Origin: Halocafeteria seosinensis
Lineage: Eukaryota > Sar > Bigyra > Bicosoecida
Direction of reading: 5' to 3'
Assembly: GCA_001687465.1 (NCBI GenBank)
Contig: LVLI01000270.1
Coordinates: 1-42,237 of the forward strand
DNA length: 42,237 bases
Position numbers and translations under genes: made by a program. Shown one piece after another: positions 11,315-22,740 of this stretch; the first letter of the stretch is position 1, and the number at the start of each line of letters is the position of its first letter. The notes beneath the pieces were generated by a model that was given only the letters and a program-made list of their open reading frames with translations, was not told the DNA's origin and ran no database searches.

Positions 11315-11688
11315 GGTCTGATACCTATAGTCTACGTCTCAATAGTTCCGAATATGCCTCCTCCGCACCCTTTAGTTAGAGTCATGCGCTACTGACGCAT
11401 GCAACACTGCATGCTATCATGGTTCAATGCGTCAAGGTTAAATATAATAGTTATCAATCAATAGCGTATTTTTTGCCAAAACACCACATACAAAAGGACA
11501 TGGTCAGGAGTGTGTATTCAACAAAAGTGTCTATTTTACTCGATATGTTGAAGTTGCACACTGCCGCCATGACACTGAGCCCAGTTGTGGGCTGTTTGAA
11601 TTAGTGTTGCAGACGTGTATGCTACAGGTTACACTACGCCGCGTGAGGGGTGAACGCTACCCGGAACCGCTCCAACATCGTTGTGGGC
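11315..11688. other. Intergenic, between tandem minus-strand genes
   Basis: Holds the 3' end of the RRM gene and the promoter of the Rab gene. No coding or RNA gene recognised. Confidence 0.5.
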
Positions 11689-13790
11689 TTACGTTCTTGC
11701 CCCAGGGGCCGATCCTTGCGTTTCAGCAGGGGAAACTCTGAGAGACTTGCCTAATAGCTGGACCCCATTCTTTTCGCGGATCGCTCGTGAGGCTATCTTT
11801 TCATCAGGGAAGCAGATCACAGCGGAGCCCCTGCAAGACAATGGCGTAAATGATAGGTGGACACTTGCAGTTTCACAATCAATGACAAACGTACGCATTC
11901 GGGTCAAACTTTTCTATATCTGCATTTGAGTAAGCACTAAATATTCTCTTTAATTCCTGGCGGTCTACCGCCATTGCTAAGTTGTTCACTAGCACCCTCT
12001 TCGTGTTGTACTCGTGTTGCGATGGTCCTGGTGGAAGTTGTGCAGCATGCTGAGATCATGTAGCGTTCAGAGTATGACAACCGGTACTTACTCGTCGTCT
12101 GTACGATCGGTGTCGCTTTAGCAGCGGCAGCATCCATTTCACTATATCCCATCCACGCGCCATGTACAACCAAGGTTGAACGTTCTCCATAATCACCCGA
12201 GTGAGGCAACTGGAGATAGGGCTCATCTCCTTCCTTCAGCTCATGGTGAGAGGGAAAGGGAGACTTTGCAATGAATTGTCCGTTAATATATGAGCAAAAC
12301 CCTTCAGGACTGTAATACAAAACCTGGTAAACCCGTAAGAGAAAACCAAAACCCTCGTGTGCGGAACTCACCTTATGTGTATCCTCAACCAGAACTTTTC
12401 ACCTTCCTTGCTCAACATGCTGATCACATTCTTCGGTAATGGTCGTCTGCATTCCATTAGGAGCAACTCAAAAACAGTCGTTTAGAGTCACACCAATTAT
12501 CAGTTCGTACTTTCCGGGCCGCCAATGAGTTGCTTCGCGAAAAGCTTGAGTTACTTGGTAACTTATTGCTTTGCCGTTTTCCATGATAGTACTTTCATGT
12601 CCTCTTTTACCACCCTCTTTAGCTCGGAGCACAATATGAAACAAGACATTCTCTTTCACCTTGTCGGGATCGATGACTAGATTCACCGCTGCGAATATTT
12701 TATGGACATCGTACGCTGTCGACTGCTTTGTCTCGCATTGTAATACCTGTATGACCCAACGAACGTGAAGAAGTAAAAGCAATAGAGCGAACCTGTATCG
12801 TATGAAACGCTAAAACATACGATAGTATTCTTGCCTCCGCGGTTAAAGGATATCGGCTTCGTCCGGGCACGCAAATTCTTCCCTTCGCTTCCATCCCATT
12901 TACTATCCAACAGAGTTGCTTGGAATAACCGCTGCGTATAAAAGCAAAACAAAAAAAGTAAAATCGCCCAGATGATTACAATAGTTTAAAGTCCACTAGG
13001 CGTCGCTCGCACTCGTACTTACAGCATCTGCTGAGTCCTCCCTGCATACAGAATATCAAGTGAACCATGAACACGACTATACGGAACAAACTCATTTGTG
13101 GAACACTTACAGGCATCGGCTTTGCTGTTGAGTTCTTTCTGTCCTCGAATTGACTGTATTTGCACTCTGCAACACGCTTTGGATGAAGCTCCCGCCACCA
13201 CGCCCAACCGACGACGGTGTAGTCGAGCTTGGTCTGGGTATACTGCTGGAAGCGCTGCCGGTCGCGCCTGTTTTGGCGTTGACGGCAGGCTTTTTCTCTG
13301 TTTGGTTTTCCTTTTTCTGGGCCGTCTGTCGTTCTAGTTTCGCCTTCTGAACCTAAACAAAGACATGAGTTGAGCACGACCGGGGTGAAGCAAGTGCATG
13401 TGAACTTACAATGTCCTGGTACTGTTTAAATCTGTTCAATAATCGCTTCTCAAAGTATTCCAGTAACTTCCTATGCTGGCTGTCAGTGAGCCTAACGTCA
13501 GACGTAGGATGCGTCTTGCTTAATTTTCGTTTTAGTTGCTCAATCGCCTCATCAGCAGCCCCATTGCTAGCACTGGCTGAGCTCCCAGTGGACGTACTAC
13601 TGGTGCTCGTGCTCGTGCTCGTGCTTGTGCTCGTTTGCTTCCCATCCAATGCGGTTTCCGCCTTGCGTTTGACCCCTACGGTGGACGCCGTAGCTGCTGT
13701 AGCTGTTGTGGTCGCAGAAGAGCCCGTAGAGGAGGATATATGAGCAGCATTTATAGGTGGTGCTGGTGTGACAGAGCCGGAAGACGACAT
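11689..13790 (-). CDS. RRM-domain protein with possible galectin-like domain
   Basis: Nine exons: 13790-13410, 13352-13111, 13041-13023, 12931-12821, 12746-12511, 12446-12372, 12309-12092, 12027-11895, 11830-11689; 518 aa. The N-terminal 90 residues are Ser/Thr/Ala low complexity with a TS dipeptide run, followed by a charged helical stretch (about 95-150). The region about 215-410 is beta-rich. Its last part (about 345-410: FWLRIHISPEGFCSYINGQFIA, then a trailing strand) looks like the second half of a galectin beta-sandwich, but this is inference and may be wrong. The C-terminus (about 435-500) is a clear RRM: VLVNNLAMAVDRQELKRIF (RNP2 strand and helix 1) then GSAVICF (RNP1 position) and GKSLRVS. 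RNA binding is therefore expected. Exon 3 is a 19-nt microexon. The exon 5-6 junction uses a GTACGA donor that avoids a stop. Confidence 0.72.
13601..13633 (-). repeat. Hexanucleotide repeat coding for Thr-Ser
   Basis: Imperfect tandem copies of GTGCTC on the plus strand encode a (Thr-Ser)n run in the RRM protein N-terminus. A length-variable microsatellite is likely. Confidence 0.7.
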
Positions 13791-13936
13791 CCTCTCCCCC
13801 GACTAACAAGGAATGGAATCAAAATAATTTTTGCCCCTCCAGATTCACGGACAATAATACAAGGAAAAGCAACAACAACGCAACGTCAATGGGGCCATAT
13901 TAATTCTATCGTGCTTTATTGTAAGCAATGAAGCTT

Positions 13937-13959
13937 AATCCGGGCCCATGGCCCGGATT
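13937..13959. promoter_or_regulatory. 10-bp inverted repeat between divergent genes
   Basis: AATCCGGGCC and its exact reverse complement GGCCCGGATT are separated by CAT. It sits in the 316-bp spacer between the RRM gene (-) and COG4 (+), 148 bp from the COG4 ATG. It could be a dimeric factor site in a bidirectional promoter, or a short hairpin in a leader. Confidence 0.4.
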
Positions 13960-14106
13960 CTCACTCATGCTCTTCCTATGAGTTATCATTGCCTACATGA
14001 GGATGCAGAGGGTGTTGTTGTTGTGGTTATACCACAGAGTGAGGTATCTTTGAATATTGTGCTCTGAATGGGTTGCATGGAATGAAGTGCAGAGGGAAGT
14101 GGCGTC

Positions 14107-17100
14107 ATGGACACCGAACCGCAGCAGCCACAAGATGTCTGGGTACGTCTATTGCCATATGCGCTGTATAGGGGTGGAGCTTTAATTTCGACTAACATAA
14201 TTCTTATTTCACAGAATCTGACGGATGTTGAGGAAGTGGAAAATAAGATCCAGGAGTATCAGCAGAAACTGGAGTCCTTGGACCACCATGTAAAGAGTGT
14301 AGGAACGCAAGATAAGCGTCATTATGACGAAGATGATGAAGATAGAAGCAAAGCAGCAGGAGATGGCCATTCAAAAGCGAGTTCAGCCATTGCCGGAATC
14401 AAGTTCTCGGACAGAGAAATTGAACGTCGAACGGAAGATGTCCAACTGGCTCTGGAGTCCTTGCCCTCAATGATGGAACACACTACATACCTGTCATCGG
14501 AATTGAATAAAATCGGAGAGGAAGCTGGAAGAGCAATTAGCCGAATCAAAGTCTTAGATGCAATACAACGAAACGCGAAAACCACGCTCGCAAGAATCGA
14601 TGATATATTAGAGTTACAGAAATGCACATCCGAAGTTAAGCACGCCATTCAGGAGGGAGACATAGCCACTGCAGCAGAAAACATTCGCACCTTTCGGAAA
14701 ATCGAAACAAGACTACCCATAGACGAGCAGGAAAAACAAGAAATGAGGGATTACGAGAAGCAAATAATCTCTGCTATAATGAGTAACATGGAGGAAGCAT
14801 CACATTTTATGAAGGCTGAAGAGGTAACAAATTGTTGCCGGAGATTGGCCCAGTTAGGGTGTGCAAACTTTGGTTGGCAGAAATTAGCCAATTTTCTCAG
14901 AGTGCAGTTGTTCGGGGAATTTAAAGACCTCATGGAGAACTATATTACTTCTGATTCTCCTCAACAGAACCACATACTATCGGAACGATTTGAGGTGGCA
15001 ACTCTTCTGAAATTGGTTGAGCGTGTCAATATTTCGGATGTACAGTCATTTTTAGACCTTATATCATCCTTGTTTGGATCCGCTGTGGATACTCTGGAAG
15101 GAGGAATGGACATTGTTCGCAGCGCTCAAAACGAAGAGCTACAAAACCCGACAGCTGCTGGATCTACGCGTATTCAATCGACTGATACAGCGCAAGCAGC
15201 CAAATTCATTCTTCAGTCCTTGCATGAGTTAACAAGTGAAGTTGGGGCGAAATTACTCGATCGACTCCAATATACAGAACGAATGCAAGCATTACTACGT
15301 CTTTCGAAACTTGATACGAATGGACCACTGCAAGGTGATGGATTGGACATGCTGAAGCAGGAGAATGTGGACGTAGGTATGGATGAATTGGCATTAACCC
15401 TGCAAAGGAGTATGTCGTATTTTAGAGCATTTCTGGGAGAAGCTGAGGATTGGGATAGTGCTGTACTAGCAGAAGGGAATGCCTCTTTAAAGGTAAAATC
15501 CAGTGTTGAAGACAATAGAGAGCTATTCCAGACGGTAGGAGTTCTTGCTTCATTGTACACGCACTTTGAGCAAGCCGCTGTTCAGCGAGGCATAACAAAG
15601 GTAAGTTCGTTTACAAAATTCAAGAGGAGTATGTTACTCATATTTTACACATTACTCCTGCAGGCAATAATATATGATGAGATGGTCGAGTTAGAACCTA
15701 CCACTTCCTCAATAGCTGAAGACTCGGTGTTTGTTTTACAGAAAACCGCAAAGAGGGCCATCGCCACTGGAAATGTAGATGCGGTATGCGCCGCCTTTAA
15801 CTTCGTTGTCGACAGTCTTACTGAAACCTCTACGACATCTCTAGACGATCAGTCGCGAAAGTGCCTTGACCAAGTATTCCCTCGAGAAAGTCTCTCACAG
15901 TGGAAGGCTATTCACACGTTACGCTCAATTCTGGAACACTACGCACAATGCGATCTCAACGATGGAGCTGGAAGAAATAGGTATCGGAGTGCTCGCAGTC
16001 ATGCTGGTCAGCAGGGCTCGGCAGCTCAAGATGTTGACAGTAGCGAAACCTATACCAGCCCAGCTGTCCGAAAGGTTCTACGGGAATTTGAAGAGTTCCG
16101 TCGGTACCAAGAACAACAACAAAAACAACAAAAGAGTTCGAAGGGGTCCATCAATCAAGATAAGCCTGGCTTCCAACAATTTGGAGAAAAGCTAATAGGA
16201 GACTTCTGGGAATCTGGAGCTCCAGGCTCGCCGAGCAAACCCCGGAGCAAAGCGTCTTCCACGGGTATGTCTCCAGCGACGAAAAGTTTTGCCGCGCGTT
16301 CGCCTGTAACAAAAGGATCATCAACAGAAGCATCGTTTGAGGATTCTTCGGAGACAGTCTTTGGTGGCTTGTCGCCGGGCATAATTGCGGCAGCTTGTGC
16401 TGTCAACAGCTTCAGTACTTCGCGCCAAATGACAGAGACCCTCGTTTCTACTTTGTTTAACGAACTTGAGGAAGCTTTTCCTGACGAGTTGGAAGAAGTC
16501 TACTCGGGACAGCGAGAAAATATGAAAAATTCAGAAAATAAAGATGCTGTAAAACTGAGCATCGCCATGGAGCAATTGGAGTCCGCGCTCAATGAACTGT
16601 CTAACGCGTTAACAGAGGTTGTAGGGAGACTCTGCTCCCTGCTAAGCCCGCGTTTAAGAGGGGCAATGACTGTCATGGAGGGAAAACACAGTTTACTTCA
16701 GTACGACTTTACTGAAGAAAGCACTCGTTTGACTTATGATGTCTTCTCGAATGAGTTTCTCACGGCACTCGATCGGATATTAGATGGTTTCTTGAGAACA
16801 CTAGATGAAGAGAGTTCGCATTTATTCATGCTCCGTATCGCCTCTTATGTTTCCAAGCAGGTAAGTGTTTATGCCCTTCATATTCGCTAGGTTGTGCAGT
16901 TAGTTATCAATAGCGGGTTGTGGTTTCTTCAGATTGAATCCCATATGCTGCGGAAGCGCTTCAGCTATATGGGTGCTTTAGCGTTCGATGAGGATGTTCG
17001 CAAACTAGCTGAATTCTTCGCCTCCCGAGGAGGTCGAAGTACAAAAGAACGGCTGAGTCGGCTCATGCAAATGGCCCAGTTGCTTTGCTATGAAACTCCT

Positions 17101-17238
17101 GAAGAGATTGCGGAGTTGTTTCAAGACAGTGAAAGTAAGATGTTCTCGTGGGAGTTCACCAGCTCCGAGATTAAACAGATATTAGGTTTACGGATTGAAT
17201 ACGGGCCGGAGGATATAGAAAACCTCCCCATAACATAG
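14107..17238 (+). CDS. COG4: Conserved oligomeric Golgi complex subunit 4 (COG4)
   Basis: Exons 14107-14142, 14215-15600, 15664-16860, 16933-17238; 974 aa (human about 785). COG4 is a lobe A subunit of the COG tether, which captures retrograde vesicles at the Golgi and binds the SNARE regulator Sly1. The N-terminal third is helical and matches the COG4 domain (ISRIKVLDAIQRNAKTTLARI, RIDDILELQKC). The last 100 residues match the conserved C-terminal bundle (GALAFDEDVRKLAEFF, RLSRLMQMAQLL, EIKQILGLRIEYGPEDIENL). The extra length comes from a Gln/Lys/Ser-rich insert at about 640-720. The second intron (15601-15663) is 63 nt and keeps the frame open, so retention would add 21 residues. Confidence 0.9.
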
Positions 17239-17324
17239 TCAAGTAATTTTTGATTTTTGTGGACGTTGTATCATGCAATGAATTCACAAACCCACCACAG
17301 TGTCCTTGTGGTACATCCATCGCA

Positions 17325-18394
17325 ATGAATTGGAGGCTTGCAGGCACCGTCGCAGCTGGTGCTGCAAGCGCTGCTCTGTGGTACGCTGTCTCCTCTTTCG
17401 ACCAATACGCGGCCGTGGTCTCTATCTTGAACAGCGGTGCTGATCCGCACGAACAGAGTTGGTTCAACTTTGGGTATTGGAAAGACGTTGAAATCCGTGG
17501 ATCCCCTGAAGAGTTCCCACGCGCTGCTGCAGCGCTTGCTCGTTTAATGTATGATGCCGCCAAGATTGGCCAGTCCTCGACCAATCCAGAGGTGATAATT
17601 GGTACGTTGGGATACACAGAGGGTACCACGTCACGTGTTGCGGTATTCATGATCCTCCTACCTGGCAGACGTGGGAATTGGAGGTGGTGACCAATTACGG
17701 CTCTTGACCGAAGAAGTAGCGCCCAGGAACTCCTCTGTCGTAGGCATCACTGCCACTCGGAAACAGTACGAGTATGCTCGAACGAAAACAACGCACTTAA
17801 ATGTGTGTGGTGAACGAAAAAACTAATTGTGGCCGTGGTTATGAAGATGCTTTGGTGTGTGCGCAGAATACAAGTGTCGTGCTCGGAACTGACGCTGATT
17901 TGACGGCAACAGCGATGGAGTTAAAAAATCGTAGCAAACAACTCGGCGATGCCATAGACGCTGCTGATGCAATTACAGCCTTGGATTGCGCCTACCACTT
18001 CAATAGCCGACGCAGTTTCTTCACTCAAGCGTATGCCTCACTGAAGCGAGGTGGGAACGTAGCGCTGATCGACGTAGTTTATGCTGATGAGAAACCCGAA
18101 CGTACATGGACTAACAATGTTATCACATGGTTCGTTGAAACGCTGATGAACGTCCGCTTCGTCACTCTTAGCGAGTATAAGTACATTTTGAGAGGTGAAG
18201 GGTTCCACGACGGGACTGTCGACGACATAACTTCCTATACTTGGCCTCATCTGTCTACATGGTGCTACAAACATGCGAATCGAACAGACAAGCTCAGCGA
18301 CAAGTTGATCATGAACACAATATCATTCGCGTTTAATTTCCTTCGGAAAGTGTGTCAACTCAGAGTCGTGCTAGTCTCTGCCAGGAAGGCTTGA
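17325..18394 (+). CDS. Membrane-anchored class I SAM-dependent methyltransferase
   Basis: Exons 17325-17601, 17669-17802, 17867-18394; 312 aa. Residues 4-24 form a hydrophobic segment suiting a signal anchor. Then comes SWFNFGYWKD, a phrase common in small-molecule methyltransferases (tocopherol, coclaurine and cyclopropane-synthase-like groups). The SAM-binding loop reads DVGIGGGDQ instead of the usual DxGCGxG. It continues with GITATRKQYEYA, the acidic DAITALDCAYHFNSR motif and LKRGGNVALIDVVYADE. The substrate cannot be told. The 3' end nearly touches the convergent ZIP4-like gene (13 bp between stops). The central exon joins were chosen because they keep the fold continuous. Confidence 0.78.
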
Positions 18395-18407
18395 GGAAGC
18401 CTCCTCC

Positions 18408-21400
18408 TTAATCTTCGCTGTTGCCAACTGTGACTGCGCCATACATGTTTGTGTCGCTCTCGTCAACATTTTGTACCGGTGTTGCAAGGCTATCAGCTTC
18501 GTCTTCACTCTCTAGTCCTTTCGACGGGGTATATGCCACGGTACTGCGGCTGACTATTGAACGTGAAGTTTGTTGTTGTGTCGCAGGCGGGGACAATGTG
18601 CCTAGGTACTCCCCAAAGGTAGCCGTACTGAAGTTCACTGGAATGGACCCAATGCTTCTTTGCTTTTTCGAGCGTATTTCCTTGGAAATGGTTGGAACCC
18701 CAAACCCATGCAAGAATGCGTTTTTCATTGAAGGTTCCTTATCCGTGTCCTTGTACTTGAGCAGGATGTTGTACTTTTCATCTAGCTCGGAGAGCATGTC
18801 TTCTTCAAAGCAAGTCGACGCTCTGGCTAACGAAAGAGCAGTATGCATATAGCGTTCTGCCTTCTCGAATTGATGGAGTCGAAAGTGAAACACACCGATG
18901 TTCCAGGCTTCCGTAGCTATCCACTCAGAATCCTGCTTACTCTGAAGGTCCTCAGAATGATCAGTAGCTACAGTTTTTGCCTGCAAACGCAGCATAAAGT
19001 ATTGAATAAAAGGGTTCTATTGCTGTTTCTTGGGGGTGTCTCACCTGGTTCAAAAGGTCCATCTTGTCAGCCTTAGGTGGCAGAATTTCCAGCAGCTTCC
19101 TACAAGAACGCATGATATCGTTTGAGTGCTGCTGGTCATTGCAGGTTGTATATCGGCGCAACCTGCAAAGCACACTTGCCGTTGTAGAAGAAATATCTTG
19201 AGCTAAGGCAATGCTATGATGGTAGCACTCACGCAATTCTGAGGAGGTTCTCCTGCAAGTCAACGTTGTCCGGCCACACTTGTTCGGAGCACTGAGACAG
19301 GTATTCAAAAACGCCCCCGTCTCCGTCTTGGGAATTATCCAACTGCTCCAATGCCTGCACAATGTGTTGAAGGGGTGATATAAACGTGCAACGGTCTTGG
19401 TAAAGATATTTGGCCGACTTACCTCCCGTACATGCTCGGCGTCCCGCTTGATTATCCTCAAGACAACCTCTGTAGAGGTCACAAGCGTGTTCCACTGCTT
19501 CACATCGAGCTGTCTCAAGTATTTCAAGAGAGAACTGGGGAATCCAGACAATATTTTTTGGGGACAAGCATCTAAGCATTCATGAGCACCTCTGCAAAGA
19601 CTAGGCAAGTGACCCTTTATCCCTATTTGCAAAATGCGTCGTTATGTATCGTCTTGCCTTTCTGGGAATCGGCTTTTGCTATCGAGGAGTAGTTCCAGCG
19701 CCAATGTAGCGTCGTCGAAAACTGATTTTTTCATCTCTGTCATCGTATCTCAACTTGTGAACGCCGTATAATTTTCTGTATGTCGTGCACAGTCCTTACC
19801 AGCGTCCTCATCGAAATTGGTCCCGTCAGCAATATTATGCAGAGCCTTCATTGCGTGCGCAGATGCTAACATGACGCTAATCATTGCATTTAAAGCTTCC
19901 TGTTGCATGCAGCTTACTAAATGTACGGAGCTTCTTGCTGGACAACTACTTGAAAACTTACGAGGTCGTACTCCTTTCCGAACTGTTTTAAAACGTTCAG
20001 CGCTAGCTCCAGACATACTGTAACCTCTGTCAAGAGTGAGTGTTGGTAACTAAGAATGGCAAATTTTAGGCTTTCACCAAAAACCCAGAGCATTTGTTGA
20101 GCGTCACCCAGTTGCTGTACACTGGACCTTTCTGAGCACTGCACAAAGATTGCGTTCAATCGAAGAAAGATATCTGCGATGTTTTTCACTGCGACTGTCA
20201 GGGATTCGGATCCTTCATCTTTCTGTTTAATGTGTAGCTCGATGAGCTCATTTGCGATTAGGAGAACTTTCAAAGCGGAATGCTCGGAAGCAGGCAGAGG
20301 GTCCCTCTCTAATAGGGATTTCAGTGGCATCTCTGCAATTTCGACTTTGCCGTACTTGATTGCTTCTGCAGCAATAGGAGTGGCTTAGCTTCGGTTCAAG
20401 GGATCAACGATCATGAAACACATACCGTGAGCAGCCAAAGCGATGTGGTGCGCAGTACAACCTTCCCCCATTAGTAGTTCCGACATTATTTCCTTAAGAT
20501 CCGCAGGATCCATCAGGGGATCTCGAATCTGGACTAGCAGGCACGCTGTATATGCATCAAGAGAGAACGAAACGAAGTTGACGACGCATACCATTGCTTT
20601 GAATTTGACCATTAGAGAGAAAATATCCTTGGACTGTTGCACTGCAGCATTTGCCAGTGCGTTTGCTGCCTCGATATTGTCATCCTGCAAGGCACAGGAG
20701 GCCTGTAGCCGATAGAGCGCACTCTTCTGCTGCGAAGTAGACACGAGAGTTCCCAAGATTTTGCTCCACTTCTGACACGCAACGAAGTCGGACTCCTCGT
20801 AACCTTCATATGCCATATTCCATAGGAGAGTTTGCCAACTTCTCCGTGTGGTCGTATCTACAGAGGAGCAGGTTCTCATCTCTTCCACAACAGACGCTAC
20901 AACCTTCCCTAAAGACTCCATGTCTTGAAACTTCTCGTTTCTCATTATAGAGACAATTATGCAATGTTGAAGGGAAGACAGCTGTGAGTTACCACTAAAT
21001 TCTTGAGAAATCAAGCTGGTGAAGCGTTCCAGTTGCTCTCCGGTGGTACAGAGGCAGCAAGGTAGGCATACTGTTTCAATGATGGTCTCCCAAGGAAGGA
21101 GGGCATTCTTCTGTTCGGTTTTCCCATCATTGCTGTCTTTTCTTATGGAAAGAATCTCCTTCAGCTCTCGCAGCGCCTCATCAAAATCCAGTTCGTCCAA
21201 TTTTATCTTAAGTTTGAATTGGATGACAGTTTTGGCTGCGAACAAACTGGAATTTTCGGAAAACTGGTTGAGCTCTTCGAGCACGTCTCGACATTTTTTG
21301 GCCTGTTCAAAGAGCATACGCGATTGTCTTGTCATGGATGGTATCTTTCTTGGTCTAGTTGCTAGTATCGCCGTACCTGTTTCTGTTCAATATAGCTCTC

Positions 21401-22740
21401 TGCCAGCAGGAGGAGTGAAGACAGTAACGGTCTGCGGGGGACGTAGACTTGGATACTAGTTACTCCTCGTCCAGGTCACTATTTTGTCTTACATGGGAGT
21501 CTCAGACGTAGACTTTTGTTCCATGGATTTAAACTCTTTTACGAGCTCTTCTAGCACGGGGATTGCAAAAGCAGTGTTTTCAGTCTGCATAACATGTTTT
21601 CCTGGTGTTTCTCGAAGGGTACATCTAATGCTACGGTTTTCCGAGAAGTACCTCAATTTTCTCCACTGCTAGGTGGTACTCTTTCAGCAGAAGTGAGTGG
21701 ACAGAATCTCTTGACGAGAAGTGAGGTATCAGTTCTTCTCTAAGAACTTTGAGACGCTGTAGAGCATTTGTCGTCCCTTCCCCGTTGGTGACCAAGTTTA
21801 GTTGCTCCATTTCTACCTCTATTGTGGCTGCAGGATTACTCCGGAAGGTTGAAGAATGTTTAATGACAATAGAACAGACTGAGGGCGACCAAAACTCTTG
21901 CTTACCTCTCTGGATAAATAGGTCAGCGATCCAGCCCATTGTTGTTTCCATCTTGCTCTCTGCGGATCGATCGTGCAGAAGTTGCGTTTGTCTCACCAAC
22001 CTTCTTGGGGACTCACTTGGAACGATTGCTTGAAGACGCGACATTCCCACTAAGTCCTGTGCAGAGATTGCATACCGATACCCCGATTGTTATGAATGGA
22101 TGAACATACTATCGTGGTTGATGACCTACCCAGGCGCGCTCTCCCATTTGCAGAATATCATGAGCCTGTACTATGCGGATGCTATGAACATTGTAGAAGA
22201 GGACTAACCAGTATCAGTTGGACATTTCCAATTACCTGTGCTGTTTGTCCTAGTTGTTGCCAGTGGACTCCACAGCGTAGAGCACATTGCATGTTTTCGA
22301 GATGCAGCTTACTAAGATGAGGCTCTGTTACAGGAAGGTTGCAGAATTGCTTCGACGGTATTTACTATACCCTTCTCTAGTCCGACGTACCAGTGAATGA
22401 GAACATCAATTTACATGCCAAGGAACGTATGGAAGCCACTGTTTCCTTTATAGTGTCGTTATGCATTCGCGTACTCCTGGCCCGGTTATACATAAGTACT
22501 GCCATTCTCCTGAAAATTGAACACAGTTGATAGAGTTAGTGACAAAATCATGTTCAATGACCGCGTAATTTACCTCAGCTCAGACTTTCTGGTTGTGCTA
22601 AGCTCAATAGTCCTCAATTTTCCCAGCAAGAACGATTCCTGTTCCTCGAATTCTTGTAGTGTCAAACCATCCTCCGCCGCAGTCTTAATGATGTTGGCAA
22701 ATATTTCTCCCACCTCGTGTACAGACGATACCCCAGACAT
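18408..22740 (-). CDS. ZIP4: SPO22/ZIP4/TEX11-like meiotic TPR protein
   Basis: Seventeen exons: 22740-22574, 22509-22391, 22324-22236, 22165-22130, 22056-21906, 21827-21652, 21584-21493, 21431-21377, 21302-20592, 20528-20426, 20365-19962, 19899-19800, 19736-19658, 19591-19423, 19354-19233, 19162-19045, 18980-18408; 1087 aa in one frame. The protein is helical and TPR-like throughout. Signatures resembling the SPO22 family: an early ETVASIRSLACKLMFSF helix, CGVHWQQLGQTAQAHDIL, LLAESYIEQKQAKKCRDVL, TLLWNMAYEGYEESDFVACQKW, and near the end WIATEAWNIGVFHFRLHQF plus EKAERYMHTAL. Family members scaffold class I crossover formation on meiotic chromosomes. The C-terminal 130 residues are Ser/Thr-rich and disordered. 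The assignment rests on remembered family patterns; another long TPR protein is possible. One intron (19657-19592) is GC-AG and one (20591-20529) is an in-frame 63-mer. Confidence 0.65.
19592..19657 (-). other. GC-AG intron in the ZIP4-like gene
   Basis: The donor is AG|GCAAGA and the acceptor CTTTGCAG, 66 nt. No GT donor nearby keeps the frame, and this choice joins two conserved coding segments at phase 2. It is the only non-GT donor in about 80 introns modelled here. Confidence 0.65.

Noticed and set aside
15601-15663. Treating the in-frame 63-nt segment of COG4 as exon
   Set aside because: It has a GTAAGT donor and CTCCTGCAG acceptor at the local intron length, and its residues break a conserved helix, so an intron is more likely.
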